Below are positions 1-7,910 of a stretch of DNA of 64,000 bases, in pieces. The notes under the pieces are model-generated. The model was not told the origin of the DNA. It worked only from the letters and a program-made list of their open reading frames with translations, and made no database searches. This stretch comes from Micromonospora_G sp040676775 (GTDB taxonomy: Bacteria; Actinomycetota; Actinomycetes; Mycobacteriales; Micromonosporaceae), in NCBI RefSeq assembly GCF_040676775.1, contig NZ_JBFAPP010000017.1, positions 1 to 64,000 of the forward strand, in the 5' to 3' direction. Numbering within the stretch: position 1 is the stretch's first letter; the number at the start of each line of letters is the position of its first letter. A program made the position numbers and the translations under genes.

Positions 1-240
1 CTCGGCGACATGCTCGGCGGCGACGACCCCGACTTCGAACAAGCCGAACTCCGCATCGCCCTCGGCCCCGCACTCGCCACCCTCGACGAACGCGAGCAGA
101 AAATCCTCACCCTCCGCTTCTACGGCAACCTCACCCAATCCCAAATCGCCGACCAGATCGGCGTATCCCAAATGCACGTCTCCCGCCTACTCACCCGCGC
201 ACTCACCAAACTCCGCGGACAACTCAGCGAGACGTACTGA
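1..240 (+). CDS. RNA polymerase sigma factor, C-terminal part (SigB/SigF-like), truncated by window edge
   Basis: The open frame enters from the left edge, so only the last 79 residues are visible. They hold sigma-70 region 4: a segment with LDEREQKILTLRFYG followed by a helix-turn-helix (QSQIADQIGVSQMHVSRLL) that contacts the -35 element. The VSQMHVSRLLTRAL recognition helix is typical of the stress/sporulation SigB/SigF/SigG group of actinobacteria rather than ECF factors. A strong hairpin follows 38 bp after the stop. Regulation and any anti-sigma partner lie outside the window. Confidence 0.85.
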   Translation, partial: LGDMLGGDDPDFEQAELRIALGPALATLDEREQKILTLRFYGNLTQSQIADQIGVSQMHVSRLLTRALTKLRGQLSETY

Positions 241-277
241 GCCTCGAGGGAGGGTCCGGTACAGCTAGACGCCGGAT

Positions 278-313
278 GTCAGGGGCCGGGCCAGTATTGG
301 CCCGGCCCCTGAC
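278..313 (+). terminator. Factor-independent terminator hairpin of the sigma factor gene
   Basis: Perfect 16-bp inverted repeat (278-293 with 298-313) around the loop GTAT, 38 bp after the sigma factor stop. There is no T-run, as is common in high-GC actinobacteria. It may also serve the opposite CGNR gene ending at 390. Confidence 0.75.
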
Positions 314-389
314 GCGTCGATTAGGACAGGTTGGCGGTGCCCCGGCGTAGGTCAGACAGCCAGCCGGAGGACGGTGTACGTAACCGCCG

Positions 390-974
390 TCATCGGTCCC
401 CGTCTGCCGTGATGCGTCGTTTGCGTGCCCGGGCGGCACGCAGGTTCGCGACGTTGCCGCACGTGGTGACGTCGTGCCAGACACCACTGCGATTACGCGA
501 GGCGTCGTAGAACGCCGTACGGCAGTCCTCGTTGCGGCACAGCTTGATCCGCGACCAGGTGTCGGACTGCTGAGCGAGCAGCGTCTCCGACCAGAGGGCC
601 GATGCCAGCCAGTCGGGGCCCCGCCCGGTCGGTACGGGTCGCACCACCCCGTCGGCTCCCGGCGCGAGCGTCACCGTGACTCCCGGCACCGCCTCCGCCG
701 GAAGTTCTCCGCTGTCGACGAACCGCTCGAACGTCGCCCGCAGTCGACGCAGGGCGGCGGCGTCCTCGTCCGACAGCTCGCCTTGCGGCACGGCCACTCC
801 CCGGACGGCCGCCCAGTGGCGGATGCTGCCGTCCCACCACTCCTGCGCGGACCCCCGCCCGGCCAACAGGTCCGGGGCGCCTTCCACGCTACGGGTATTG
901 ATCAACTCCTGGACCAGCGCGACGCCCGTATCGGCCGCGCGCAGCCCGTACCGGCCGGTCGCCATCCATGACAT
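390..974 (-). CDS. CGNR zinc-finger (ABATE-type) transcriptional regulator
   Basis: 194 residues. The N-terminal two thirds fit the ABATE ligand-sensing domain (LVQELINTR near residue 20, then helices around LRATFERFVDSG). The C-terminus has the CGNR zinc finger: CRNEDC, then FYDASRNRSGVWHDVTTCGN. These proteins are presumed one-component DNA-binding regulators. It is divergent from the SDR gene, with a repeated operator between them (990-1045), so it probably controls itself and the SDR. The start ATG at 974 has no clear Shine-Dalgarno and may be leaderless. Confidence 0.85.
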   Translation of the reverse strand: MSWMATGRYGLRAADTGVALVQELINTRSVEGAPDLLAGRGSAQEWWDGSIRHWAAVRGVAVPQGELSDEDAAALRRLRATFERFVDSGELPAEAVPGVTVTLAPGADGVVRPVPTGRGPDWLASALWSETLLAQQSDTWSRIKLCRNEDCRTAFYDASRNRSGVWHDVTTCGNVANLRAARARKRRITADGDR

Positions 975-989
975 AAGCCAACCCTAGTT

Positions 990-1045
990 GGTTCTGTCGG
1001 TAGGTGCTACTGTTCTGACAGAACCAAACACATTTTGGTTCTGTC
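990..1045. promoter_or_regulatory. Divergent operator: three GGTTCTGTC half-sites
   Basis: GGTTCTGTC occurs at 990-998, its reverse complement at 1017-1025, and again at 1037-1045. The last two are the ends of a perfect 12-bp inverted repeat (1017-1028 with 1034-1045, 5-nt spacer). Overlapping it, 1012-1024 is the palindrome GTTCTGACAGAAC. Placement between the CGNR regulator and the SDR makes it the likely CGNR binding region. Confidence 0.7.
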
Positions 1046-1104
1046 ACGGCTGGGTGTCGATCTTCCGCACCCGATCCGTCCCGCGAAACCGCAAAGGAAT
1101 CGAC

Positions 1105-1815
1105 ATGAAGATCCAGGACTCCGTGGTGTTCGTCACCGGTGGCAGCCGAGGCCTCGGCAAGGCGCTCGTCGACGAGGTGCTCGCGCGCGGCGCGGCCAAG
1201 GTCTACGCCACCGCACGGGACCCGAAGACGATCACCAACCCGAACGTCGTCCCGCTGCAGCTCGAGGTGAGCGACCCGGCCTCGGTGGCCGCCGCCACCG
1301 CACAGGCCCCGGACGTCAACCTCCTGATCAACAACGCCGGCGTCACCCTCGGCGCGGACTACCTCAACGGCGACCTGGCGGAGATCCGCCGGGAAATCGA
1401 GATCAACTTCTACGGACCGTTGCAGGTGACCCGGGCCCTCGCGCCCCGGCTGATCGCGAACGGTGGACACCTGCTCAACATCCACTCGGCGCTTTCCTGG
1501 TACGCGGCGTTCGGCGCGTACGGGGCGTCCAAGGCGGCGCTGTGGGCGATGACCAACGGCCTGCGGCAGGACCTGCACCCGCACGGTGTGGGCGTCACCG
1601 GGCTGCACGTCGGCTGGATCGACACCGACATGGCGACCCAGTGGGCGGCCCCGGACGCGCCCAGGTCCGCCCCGGCCGACGTGGCCCGGCAGGCGATCGA
1701 CGGCGTCGAGGCGGGACTGCACGAGGTGCTCGCCGACGACTGGTCCCGTACGGTGAAGAGCGCCCTGGCGGCGGACATCACCACGCTCTACCCGCAGCTG
1801 GCCGAAAACGCGTGA
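1105..1815 (+). CDS. SDR family NAD(P)-dependent oxidoreductase
   Basis: 236-residue classical short-chain dehydrogenase. The nucleotide-binding motif TGGSRGLG is near residue 11, NNAG near 78, and the active site is the Ser of the HSALSW stretch with YGASKAAL (Tyr, Lys) near 140. The C-terminal substrate loop is short. ATG 1105 is chosen because the fold begins at once (KIQDSVVFVTGG) and AAAGGA lies about 6 bp upstream; an in-frame upstream GTG would run through the operator. Substrate is not predictable; it is likely derepressed by the ligand of the neighbouring CGNR regulator. Confidence 0.88.
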   Translation: MKIQDSVVFVTGGSRGLGKALVDEVLARGAAKVYATARDPKTITNPNVVPLQLEVSDPASVAAATAQAPDVNLLINNAGVTLGADYLNGDLAEIRREIEINFYGPLQVTRALAPRLIANGGHLLNIHSALSWYAAFGAYGASKAALWAMTNGLRQDLHPHGVGVTGLHVGWIDTDMATQWAAPDAPRSAPADVARQAIDGVEAGLHEVLADDWSRTVKSALAADITTLYPQLAENA

Positions 1816-1827
1816 TCCGGGCGGTGC

Positions 1828-2205
1828 TCAACCCACTTGACGGCCGCTCGGGTAGTCGATGTCCAGTCGCCGCGCCACGTAGTCCCCCAACGAGGTCGCC
1901 CGGGGGATCTCCGGATCGTCGGTCGGCCCAGCGGGTGGATAACTCGTCACCCGCAGTTGCTCGACGAAGGCAGACAGCGGAGCGCCCGCCCGCAGACCCG
2001 CGGTGAGTGCGATGGACAGGGCCTCCGTCATGCCCGCCAGGGTGGAGCCCTGCTTGTCCACCGACAGGTGGACGTCGCTCAGCCGGCCGTCGGCGAGCAC
2101 GGCCGTCACCAGATGCCCTTCGGTGCCGTCCACGACAAAACCGACGGTCGCTCCGGACCGTCGGCGCGGAACCCCCACCCTGGCGTCGAGCTGCACATCT
2201 GTCAT
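1828..2205 (-). CDS. Small TSCPD-domain protein (ribonucleotide reductase C-terminal-like)
   Basis: 125 residues. Nearly the whole chain resembles the TSCPD domain found at the C-terminus of B12-dependent (class II) ribonucleotide reductases: LSVDKQGSTLAGMTEALSIA, then PLSAFVEQLRVTSYPPAG, and DPEIPRATSLGDYVARRLDIDY near the end. No catalytic barrel is present, and no Cys is seen. Start at 2205 is supported by AAGGGGG 5-6 bp upstream. It converges on the SDR gene with a 12-bp gap. The free-standing domain occurs in actinobacteria and phages; its role is unknown to me (RNR accessory or nucleotide binder are guesses). Confidence 0.7.
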   Translation of the reverse strand: MTDVQLDARVGVPRRRSGATVGFVVDGTEGHLVTAVLADGRLSDVHLSVDKQGSTLAGMTEALSIALTAGLRAGAPLSAFVEQLRVTSYPPAGPTDDPEIPRATSLGDYVARRLDIDYPSGRQVG

Positions 2206-2290
2206 GAAGTCCCCCTTGACGGCCCGCACGGGCTCGCGCCCGCCCCGATCCGCCAAACCGTAGGTGGCCCAGGGGCCGACCACCAGCACG

Positions 2291-2333
2291 ACACGGCACC
2301 CATTCGTACGCGTGAACGAATGGGCGCCGTGTC
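2291..2333. other. Long hairpin between TSCPD gene and ThuA/DUF1080 gene
   Basis: 17-bp inverted repeat with one mismatch (2291-2307 with 2316-2332), centred on ACGCGTGA. It lies upstream of the TSCPD gene and downstream of the terminator at 2349-2389. It could be a second terminator for the leftward operon or an operator for the TSCPD gene. Confidence 0.5.
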
Positions 2334-2348
2334 TCGGGTCCACACCGG

Positions 2349-2389
2349 CGGTGCCGGGTACGGGCAATCCCGCCCCGTACCCGGCACCG
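2349..2389 (-). terminator. Terminator of the leftward three-gene exoenzyme operon
   Basis: Perfect 16-bp stem (2349-2364 with 2374-2389) with a 9-nt loop, beginning 5 bp after the stop codon at 2395. No U-tract. Confidence 0.75.
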
Positions 2390-2394
2390 GTCGG

Positions 2395-5300
2395 TCAGAG
2401 CTGCCGCACCCTGATGTTGCGGAACTCGATCAGGTCGTTGGTGCCGTGGTTCTGCAACCCGACGTAGCCGCTGAGGAACTGCCGCAGGTCGGTCGACGGG
2501 TCGCCCTGGCGGGACGACTGCTTGCCGGGTGTGTTGTCGAACTCGCTGATCACCACACCGTTGCGGATCATCGTGTAGTGCTGGCCGACCACGCGGACCT
2601 CGTAGTCGTTCCACTGGTTCTTCGGGGTCACACCGGCCTTGTCCAGCGTGTTCGGCGAGAAGTTGTAGACCGAGCCGGTCTTCTGCGGCTCACCGGTCTC
2701 GCCGTCGTAGATCTGGATCTCGTGACCGCAGTAGATCGCGACCCAGGCCTGCGAACTGCGGGCCGAGCCGACCGTGCCGCAGCTACCCGGCGGGCGCTGG
2801 TCCAGCGGCGTCCTCGGGTCCGGGAACCGGACGAAGATTCCGCTGTTGGCGCGGACGTTCTCCGGCGAGATGTCCCGGAACTGGACCTTGATCGAGTAGT
2901 CGGCGAGCTGCTGGTCCGCGTACCACAGCATGCCGAGGCCGCCGGAGCTGCGGATCGAGCCGTCAGGGCGCAGCGAGAACGACCCACTGGGTGCCTGACG
3001 CCAGCCGGCAAGCGACTTCGCCGAACCGTCGAAGATCGGCTCGTACCCGTTGGTGACACCGATCGGGGACTGCGCCCCGGCCCGGCGTAGCTTCGTCACC
3101 TCGCGGTTGTCGATGACATGCGCCGCGCTCAGCTCGGCGAGTACGCCGTCGAGGTGGCTGACGAACGCACCCTTGTTCGGCCAGGTGGTCTCGTCGTCGA
3201 TCAGATCGTTGATCGTGCAGCCGCCGCCGGCCTGGCGGTTGGCCACCCCGGTGTCGGTGTCGAGCATCCAGACCGTCGGCCGGGCGTCGGCCGCGGCACA
3301 GCCGGCGTTGACGTCGATCTTCCCGGTGACGACCTCGCCGTCGGCGTAGGTCACCTTAACCGTCGCCTGGAAGGTGCCGTACCGCTTGTAGGTGTGCGTC
3401 GGGTGGGCCTGGGTCGACACCTTGCTGCCGTCGCCGAAGTCCCACTCCCAGGCCACGCCGCCGACCTTCGCGGCCGAGAACGCGACCGTACGGGGCTGGC
3501 TCGGCGTGACCGACTGCGCCGTGGCCAGGCTCGGGTTCGGGGTGGCCTGACCACCCTGGTAGGTGATCCGGATCAGCTTCTGGTTCTGGTGCAGGCTGAA
3601 GAAACCGCCGGCGTAGTCGAGCAGGTACAGGGCGCCGTCGGGGCCGAACTTCGCGTCCATCCAGGACTGGAGCTGGGTGGCGCCGCTACCGCCCTGGATG
3701 ATGCTGCGCAGGTCCTCGGCGAAGGCCGGCGCACCCGCCTGTTCGACCTTGGTCGGGTCGACGGTGACGGCGATGCGGTTGTTGGAGTTGGACTGGTCAC
3801 CGATGAACCACTTGTTGTCCCAGTACGCCGGCCACGCGACGCCACTGTTGACGTCGACCTTCGAACGCTGGTAGGTCGGACCGTCCATGATGGCCTGGCC
3901 GCCACCGCTCAGGTACGGCTGGGTGAAGGTCGACTGGTTGGCGACGTACGTCGGCAGGCCGCTGCCGTCGGTGCGCTTCGGGAAGACCGGGCCACCGCCC
4001 TGGGGCGAGTACCAGATCATGTTGTCCCGGGCCGGCGGGATGTTGACCAGACCGGTGTTGCGCGGCGACTCGTTCTTGAGGTTGTCGCAGTCGTACCAGC
4101 CGGTCAGTACCGTGGCGTCGGTGGTGCTGCGGTCCCGGTACGGCTGCCGGTTGCCCATGCAGTACGGCCAGCCCTGGTTGCCCGCCGAGGTGATGATCGT
4201 GGCGGTCTCGTACTTCGCCGGCCCAAGCTCCGGGCTCGGCGCACCCGCGTCCGGGCCGACCCACGCGGCGGTGAGCCAGTCGTTCACCGGGTCCCAGGCG
4301 ATCCGGGCGATGTTGCGTACGCCCATCACGTAGATCTCCGGGCGGGTCTTGCCGCCGCCCTGCTCCTGGCCGGTGAAGAGGTTGCCCTCGGGGATCGAGT
4401 ACGTCCCGTCGGCCTCCGGGTGGATACGGATGATCTTGCCGTTGAGGTCGTTCGTGTTACCCGAGGTACGGCGGGCGTCCTGGAACGAGGTGCCCTCGTA
4501 CTCCTGGGTCCAGTTGTTGCCGGAGTAACCGTCCGAACCACCGGAGGAGTTGCTGTCACCGCTACCGATGTAGAGGTTGCCGGACTCGTCGAAGGTCATA
4601 CCGCCACCGGCGTGGCAGCAGCTGTGGATCTGGGTGTCCCAGTGCAGCAGGTCCTTGCGGGTGCCCTGGTCGATCGACTGCTGGGCGTGGTTGTACGTGA
4701 ACCGGGAAACCGTGCGCTGACCGATCCGCTTCACCCGGTCGATCGACTCGTGCGGCATCCAGTAGACGTAGAACCAGCCGTTGTCGGCGAAGTTGGGGTC
4801 GAGCGTGATGCCGACCAGGCCCTCCTCGTTCTTCACCAGTTCGCTGCCGCTGCCCCGGTTGCCCATCACCTTGAGCGTGGTCAGCAGCTTGACCTGCTTG
4901 TTCTTCGGGTCCCACTGGTGGATGGTGCCGCAGCCCAGGCCCACGTTCGGGTTGGCCCAGTCGGTGACCGGCCCGGTCGCGCAGGCGGCCTTGCCGATGT
5001 AGAAGACCTTGCCGTCGGGGGCGATGGTCAGGCCGTGCGGCTCGCCGATCTGGTCGAGCTGACCGGACTGGTTGGTCGCGGTCAGCCGCTCGATCTTGTA
5101 GTTCGAGGCGATGGTGGCCTGGCAGTCACCGCGTACCAGGCCGGTCGTCCACTGGAGGGCGCCGAGCAGGTGGCTGCGGAACTGCGTGTCGGTGGTGTAG
5201 CTGGCCTCGGTACGACCCATGCCGGTGTAGAACGACCGGCCGCCGTCGTAGTCGCGGCACCAGGAGATCGGGTGGAACGCGCCGTTGCCGGCCAGCCCCG

Positions 5301-6471
5301 GGTTGTACGACTTCTCCTGCACCTGGGCGATCGTGTGGACCCGACCGACCGGGCTCGGGTCCCAGTTCATCCACTGGTCGGACCGGGTCCAGTTCAGCGG
5401 CAGGCCCTTGTTGGCCGGGTGCTGCCGGTCGACCACGTCGACCACCGCCTGCTGCACGGTGTTCTCCGGTGCCGGACCCGCGTCCGGGCCGATCAGCCAC
5501 AGCTCGGCGAGCTGGATCAGCGGCTCCCCGCTGTTCGCGGTGATGTTGAGCCGGTAGTACTGGTACGCCTGGGTGTTGGTGAACGTGTACTGCTTGGTCT
5601 GGAACCGTCCCTGGAACGTTTCACCAGTGCGGGTGTCCAGGTTCGTCCAGTTGTTTCCGTCCGCCGACCCCTGCAGGGTCCAGTCCTTCGGGTCGCGTCC
5701 CTGGAAGTCGTTCGCCGACGTCAGGGCGTACTGCGCGATCGGCTTGGGCGCGGCGAGCTTGGCCACGACCCAACCCGTCGGCGTACGGGTCAGCCACTTG
5801 GTGCCCGTCGAGCCGTCGATCAGGTTGCCCTCGCCCTCGTTGGGCGGGTTGGCTCCGCTGGCCGTGACGCTCTCGATGTCCTCGGCGTTCGGCAGGCTCG
5901 CCGCGGGGCGGGTGCCGATCAGGCCGGTGAACCACTCCGAGGTGGGCTGCGCGCGGGCGGCGTCGTGGATGCCGACGAAGCCGCCGCCACCCTTGACGTA
6001 CGCCTGGAAGGCGGCCTCTTGCGCGTCGCTCAACGTGACCCCGTTGGCCGACAGGAACACCACGCTGCGGTAGCGGTCCAGGTTCTCGGGGGTGAAGACC
6101 GACGGGTCGTCGGAGTCGTGGACGAAGAAGCCGTTCTCGCTGCCCAGCTTGCGGATGGTGTTCACGGCCTTGGCGACCGGGTCGTCCTGCGACGCCGCCG
6201 GTCCGTGGAAGACCAGCACGTTGACCACCTGGCTACCCCAGGCGGGCGCCACCGCCGACCCGCCCACGCCCGGGTCGGGGGCCGCCGACACCGGTGTGGT
6301 CAGCAGGCCGAGCGTGAGCAGGGTGCCCGACGCGAGGGCGACCGCGCGACGGAACGGTCCGGCACCGAGACGCCGGGACCGCAGTACGCGGGCAGGTACG
6401 GGCAGGGGGTCGGCGGGGTCGGAACGGAGTCGTCCGACCGATCGGGACAGCTGGAAATGGCGTTGGGCCAT
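2395..6471 (-). CDS. Secreted ThuA / discoidin / sugar dehydrogenase (GSDH) / PKD / DUF1080 multidomain protein
   Basis: 1358 residues. Order: Arg-rich signal peptide (about 1-60, ending LLTTPVSAA); ThuA-like fold (81-195, VVNVLVFHG, GGFVGIHDAA) split by an F5/8-type-C discoidin domain (200-327) and resumed to about 450 (ISWCRDYDGGRSFYTGMGRTE); GSDH/sorbosone dehydrogenase beta-propeller (455-970, EPHGLTIAPDG, CCHAGGGMTFDESGNLYIGSGD, PEIYVMGVRN); PKD domain (985-1047, WEWDFGDGS); a Cys-containing linker block (1057-1135); DUF1080/3-keto-disaccharide hydrolase-like domain (1143-1358). Such proteins are thought to oxidise or cleave oligosaccharides outside the cell. ATG 6471 follows GGAGGAG; the longer frame upstream lacks coding character and overlaps the oxidase gene. 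Last gene of the minus-strand trio. Confidence 0.88.
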   Translation of the reverse strand: MAQRHFQLSRSVGRLRSDPADPLPVPARVLRSRRLGAGPFRRAVALASGTLLTLGLLTTPVSAAPDPGVGGSAVAPAWGSQVVNVLVFHGPAASQDDPVAKAVNTIRKLGSENGFFVHDSDDPSVFTPENLDRYRSVVFLSANGVTLSDAQEAAFQAYVKGGGGFVGIHDAARAQPTSEWFTGLIGTRPAASLPNAEDIESVTASGANPPNEGEGNLIDGSTGTKWLTRTPTGWVVAKLAAPKPIAQYALTSANDFQGRDPKDWTLQGSADGNNWTNLDTRTGETFQGRFQTKQYTFTNTQAYQYYRLNITANSGEPLIQLAELWLIGPDAGPAPENTVQQAVVDVVDRQHPANKGLPLNWTRSDQWMNWDPSPVGRVHTIAQVQEKSYNPGLAGNGAFHPISWCRDYDGGRSFYTGMGRTEASYTTDTQFRSHLLGALQWTTGLVRGDCQATIASNYKIERLTATNQSGQLDQIGEPHGLTIAPDGKVFYIGKAACATGPVTDWANPNVGLGCGTIHQWDPKNKQVKLLTTLKVMGNRGSGSELVKNEEGLVGITLDPNFADNGWFYVYWMPHESIDRVKRIGQRTVSRFTYNHAQQSIDQGTRKDLLHWDTQIHSCCHAGGGMTFDESGNLYIGSGDSNSSGGSDGYSGNNWTQEYEGTSFQDARRTSGNTNDLNGKIIRIHPEADGTYSIPEGNLFTGQEQGGGKTRPEIYVMGVRNIARIAWDPVNDWLTAAWVGPDAGAPSPELGPAKYETATIITSAGNQGWPYCMGNRQPYRDRSTTDATVLTGWYDCDNLKNESPRNTGLVNIPPARDNMIWYSPQGGGPVFPKRTDGSGLPTYVANQSTFTQPYLSGGGQAIMDGPTYQRSKVDVNSGVAWPAYWDNKWFIGDQSNSNNRIAVTVDPTKVEQAGAPAFAEDLRSIIQGGSGATQLQSWMDAKFGPDGALYLLDYAGGFFSLHQNQKLIRITYQGGQATPNPSLATAQSVTPSQPRTVAFSAAKVGGVAWEWDFGDGSKVSTQAHPTHTYKRYGTFQATVKVTYADGEVVTGKIDVNAGCAAADARPTVWMLDTDTGVANRQAGGGCTINDLIDDETTWPNKGAFVSHLDGVLAELSAAHVIDNREVTKLRRAGAQSPIGVTNGYEPIFDGSAKSLAGWRQAPSGSFSLRPDGSIRSSGGLGMLWYADQQLADYSIKVQFRDISPENVRANSGIFVRFPDPRTPLDQRPPGSCGTVGSARSSQAWVAIYCGHEIQIYDGETGEPQKTGSVYNFSPNTLDKAGVTPKNQWNDYEVRVVGQHYTMIRNGVVISEFDNTPGKQSSRQGDPSTDLRQFLSGYVGLQNHGTNDLIEFRNIRVRQL

Positions 6472-6556
6472 TTCTCCTCCTCCAGAGGTACGGAAAGTCC
6501 TTCGGGTGGTGGGAAAGCTGGTCGGGGGTTGGGAACCGGTGCGACGGAGCCGCCGG

Positions 6557-7849
6557 TCAGCGGTGGTTGGTGTGGGCCGCCGGTGCGGCGGCACCCGGTG
6601 CTGGCGCGGCTGCGCCCTGCGCTGGCGCCGCGGGGGCACCCTGTGCCGGTGCGGTCGGCGTCGGGCCACCGTGCGGCGGCATCGCCCCGTTCTCGTCGAG
6701 AACGTGCAACATCGTCGCCATGCCCTGGTCCGAGTGGAACTGCATGTGGCAGTGCAGCATCCAGTGCCCCGGTCCGACCGAGTCACCGGCGACGATCTGC
6801 ACACCGAAGGTGTCACCCGGGCCGAGTGTCTTGTTGTCGATCACCGGTATCGAGTCGACCAGGGCCTTGTTCTCCCCCGCGACCATGCCGGTACGGGTGT
6901 CCGCCCAGGAGTGCCCGTGCACATGGAACGTGTGCATGTCGTTGCCGAGGCCGATCACGATGAACTCGACCCGCTCACCGATCTTGGCGACCAGGCAGGT
7001 CGGGCCGGGCTGCGGGTTCACCGGATCACAGGTGTCCGCGTCCGCGCTGCGCCGCAGGTTGATGGTCTGCCGGTCACCGAAGGCCGTCACGTAGGTGCGG
7101 TCCGGCCTCGGATCACCCTGGCGGCGTACCACGAGACCGCCGAACAGCCCGGAGCTGAGGCCCTGGGTGCCGTGCGGTCCGCCGACCACGTGGTCGTGGT
7201 ACCACCAGTAGCCGGCCGTGCCCTGCGAGGTGGCGCTGCGCGGCTTGGCGAACCAGATGTACGTACGCGAGCCGCCCGGCGGCACGAACGAGTTGCTGTG
7301 CGCCGTACCGTCGGACATCTGGGTGTACTTGACCCCGTGCACGTGCAACGAGACACCGATCGGATGCGCGGGATCGGTACGCAGTGCCTCCAGCGTCGCC
7401 GCCGGCACCTGGTTGTGCACGGTGATCGCCAGACACTCACCCTCGATCATCTCCATCGTCGGCCCCGGGTACGAGGCCGTCTCCGGCGTCAGTCCGTAGC
7501 CGAGCCGAACCTGGTTGGTCACCGGGTCCTTCGGCAGTTCCACCGCGTACATCTGGATCCGGCGGTCCGGCGCGATGCAGCCCTCGGGCCGCTCGGCCGA
7601 CCGGGCGGCCGCACCGGCACCGGCACCGGCGGCCAGTTCGGTCGGCCGGGCGGTGGTGCCACCGGCGAGAGCCAGGCCACCGGCGCCGACGAGCGTCGCC
7701 ACCAGGACTCCCACCACCATCACCGCCCGGCCCGCACTCGACCCGAGGAACCGGGTCGGCGACGCCGGACGGTCCTGCGGCGGATCGGCCGGTGGCGGCT
7801 GCACGAACTCACCTGTGTCGTTCAATTCCCTGTCCAAGGTCTTATCCAA
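6557..7849 (-). CDS. Membrane-anchored multicopper oxidase
   Basis: 430 residues. A 40-residue Pro-rich cytoplasmic N-terminus is followed by one membrane segment (about 42-64), then two cupredoxin-like domains. All four copper-binding His motifs are visible: HVHGV (about 168), WYHDH (about 219), HTFHVHGHSW (about 308) and HCHMQFHSDQGM (about 368), the last carrying the type-1 Cys-His and axial Met. The tail is an Ala/Pro-rich low-complexity stretch. Predicted to oxidise phenolic, metal or redox-protein substrates with O2 at the outer membrane face. It sits 85 bp upstream of the GSDH protein and 61 bp downstream of the cupredoxin protein, suggesting coupled extracellular electron transfer. 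Confidence 0.9.
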   Translation of the reverse strand: MDKTLDRELNDTGEFVQPPPADPPQDRPASPTRFLGSSAGRAVMVVGVLVATLVGAGGLALAGGTTARPTELAAGAGAGAAARSAERPEGCIAPDRRIQMYAVELPKDPVTNQVRLGYGLTPETASYPGPTMEMIEGECLAITVHNQVPAATLEALRTDPAHPIGVSLHVHGVKYTQMSDGTAHSNSFVPPGGSRTYIWFAKPRSATSQGTAGYWWYHDHVVGGPHGTQGLSSGLFGGLVVRRQGDPRPDRTYVTAFGDRQTINLRRSADADTCDPVNPQPGPTCLVAKIGERVEFIVIGLGNDMHTFHVHGHSWADTRTGMVAGENKALVDSIPVIDNKTLGPGDTFGVQIVAGDSVGPGHWMLHCHMQFHSDQGMATMLHVLDENGAMPPHGGPTPTAPAQGAPAAPAQGAAAPAPGAAAPAAHTNHR

Positions 7850-7910
7850 TCGCTGCGCCTACCACCGTCGACGGCGGCGGAAGGGGAGAGGACGGCTTGC
7901 GGTACCGGCG

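Noticed and set aside
3118..6963. 1281-codon plus-strand open frame over the ThuA/GSDH gene
   Set aside because: Antisense to a clear multidomain gene; the product is Arg/Val/Ala rich with no domain, as expected for a shadow frame in high-GC DNA.
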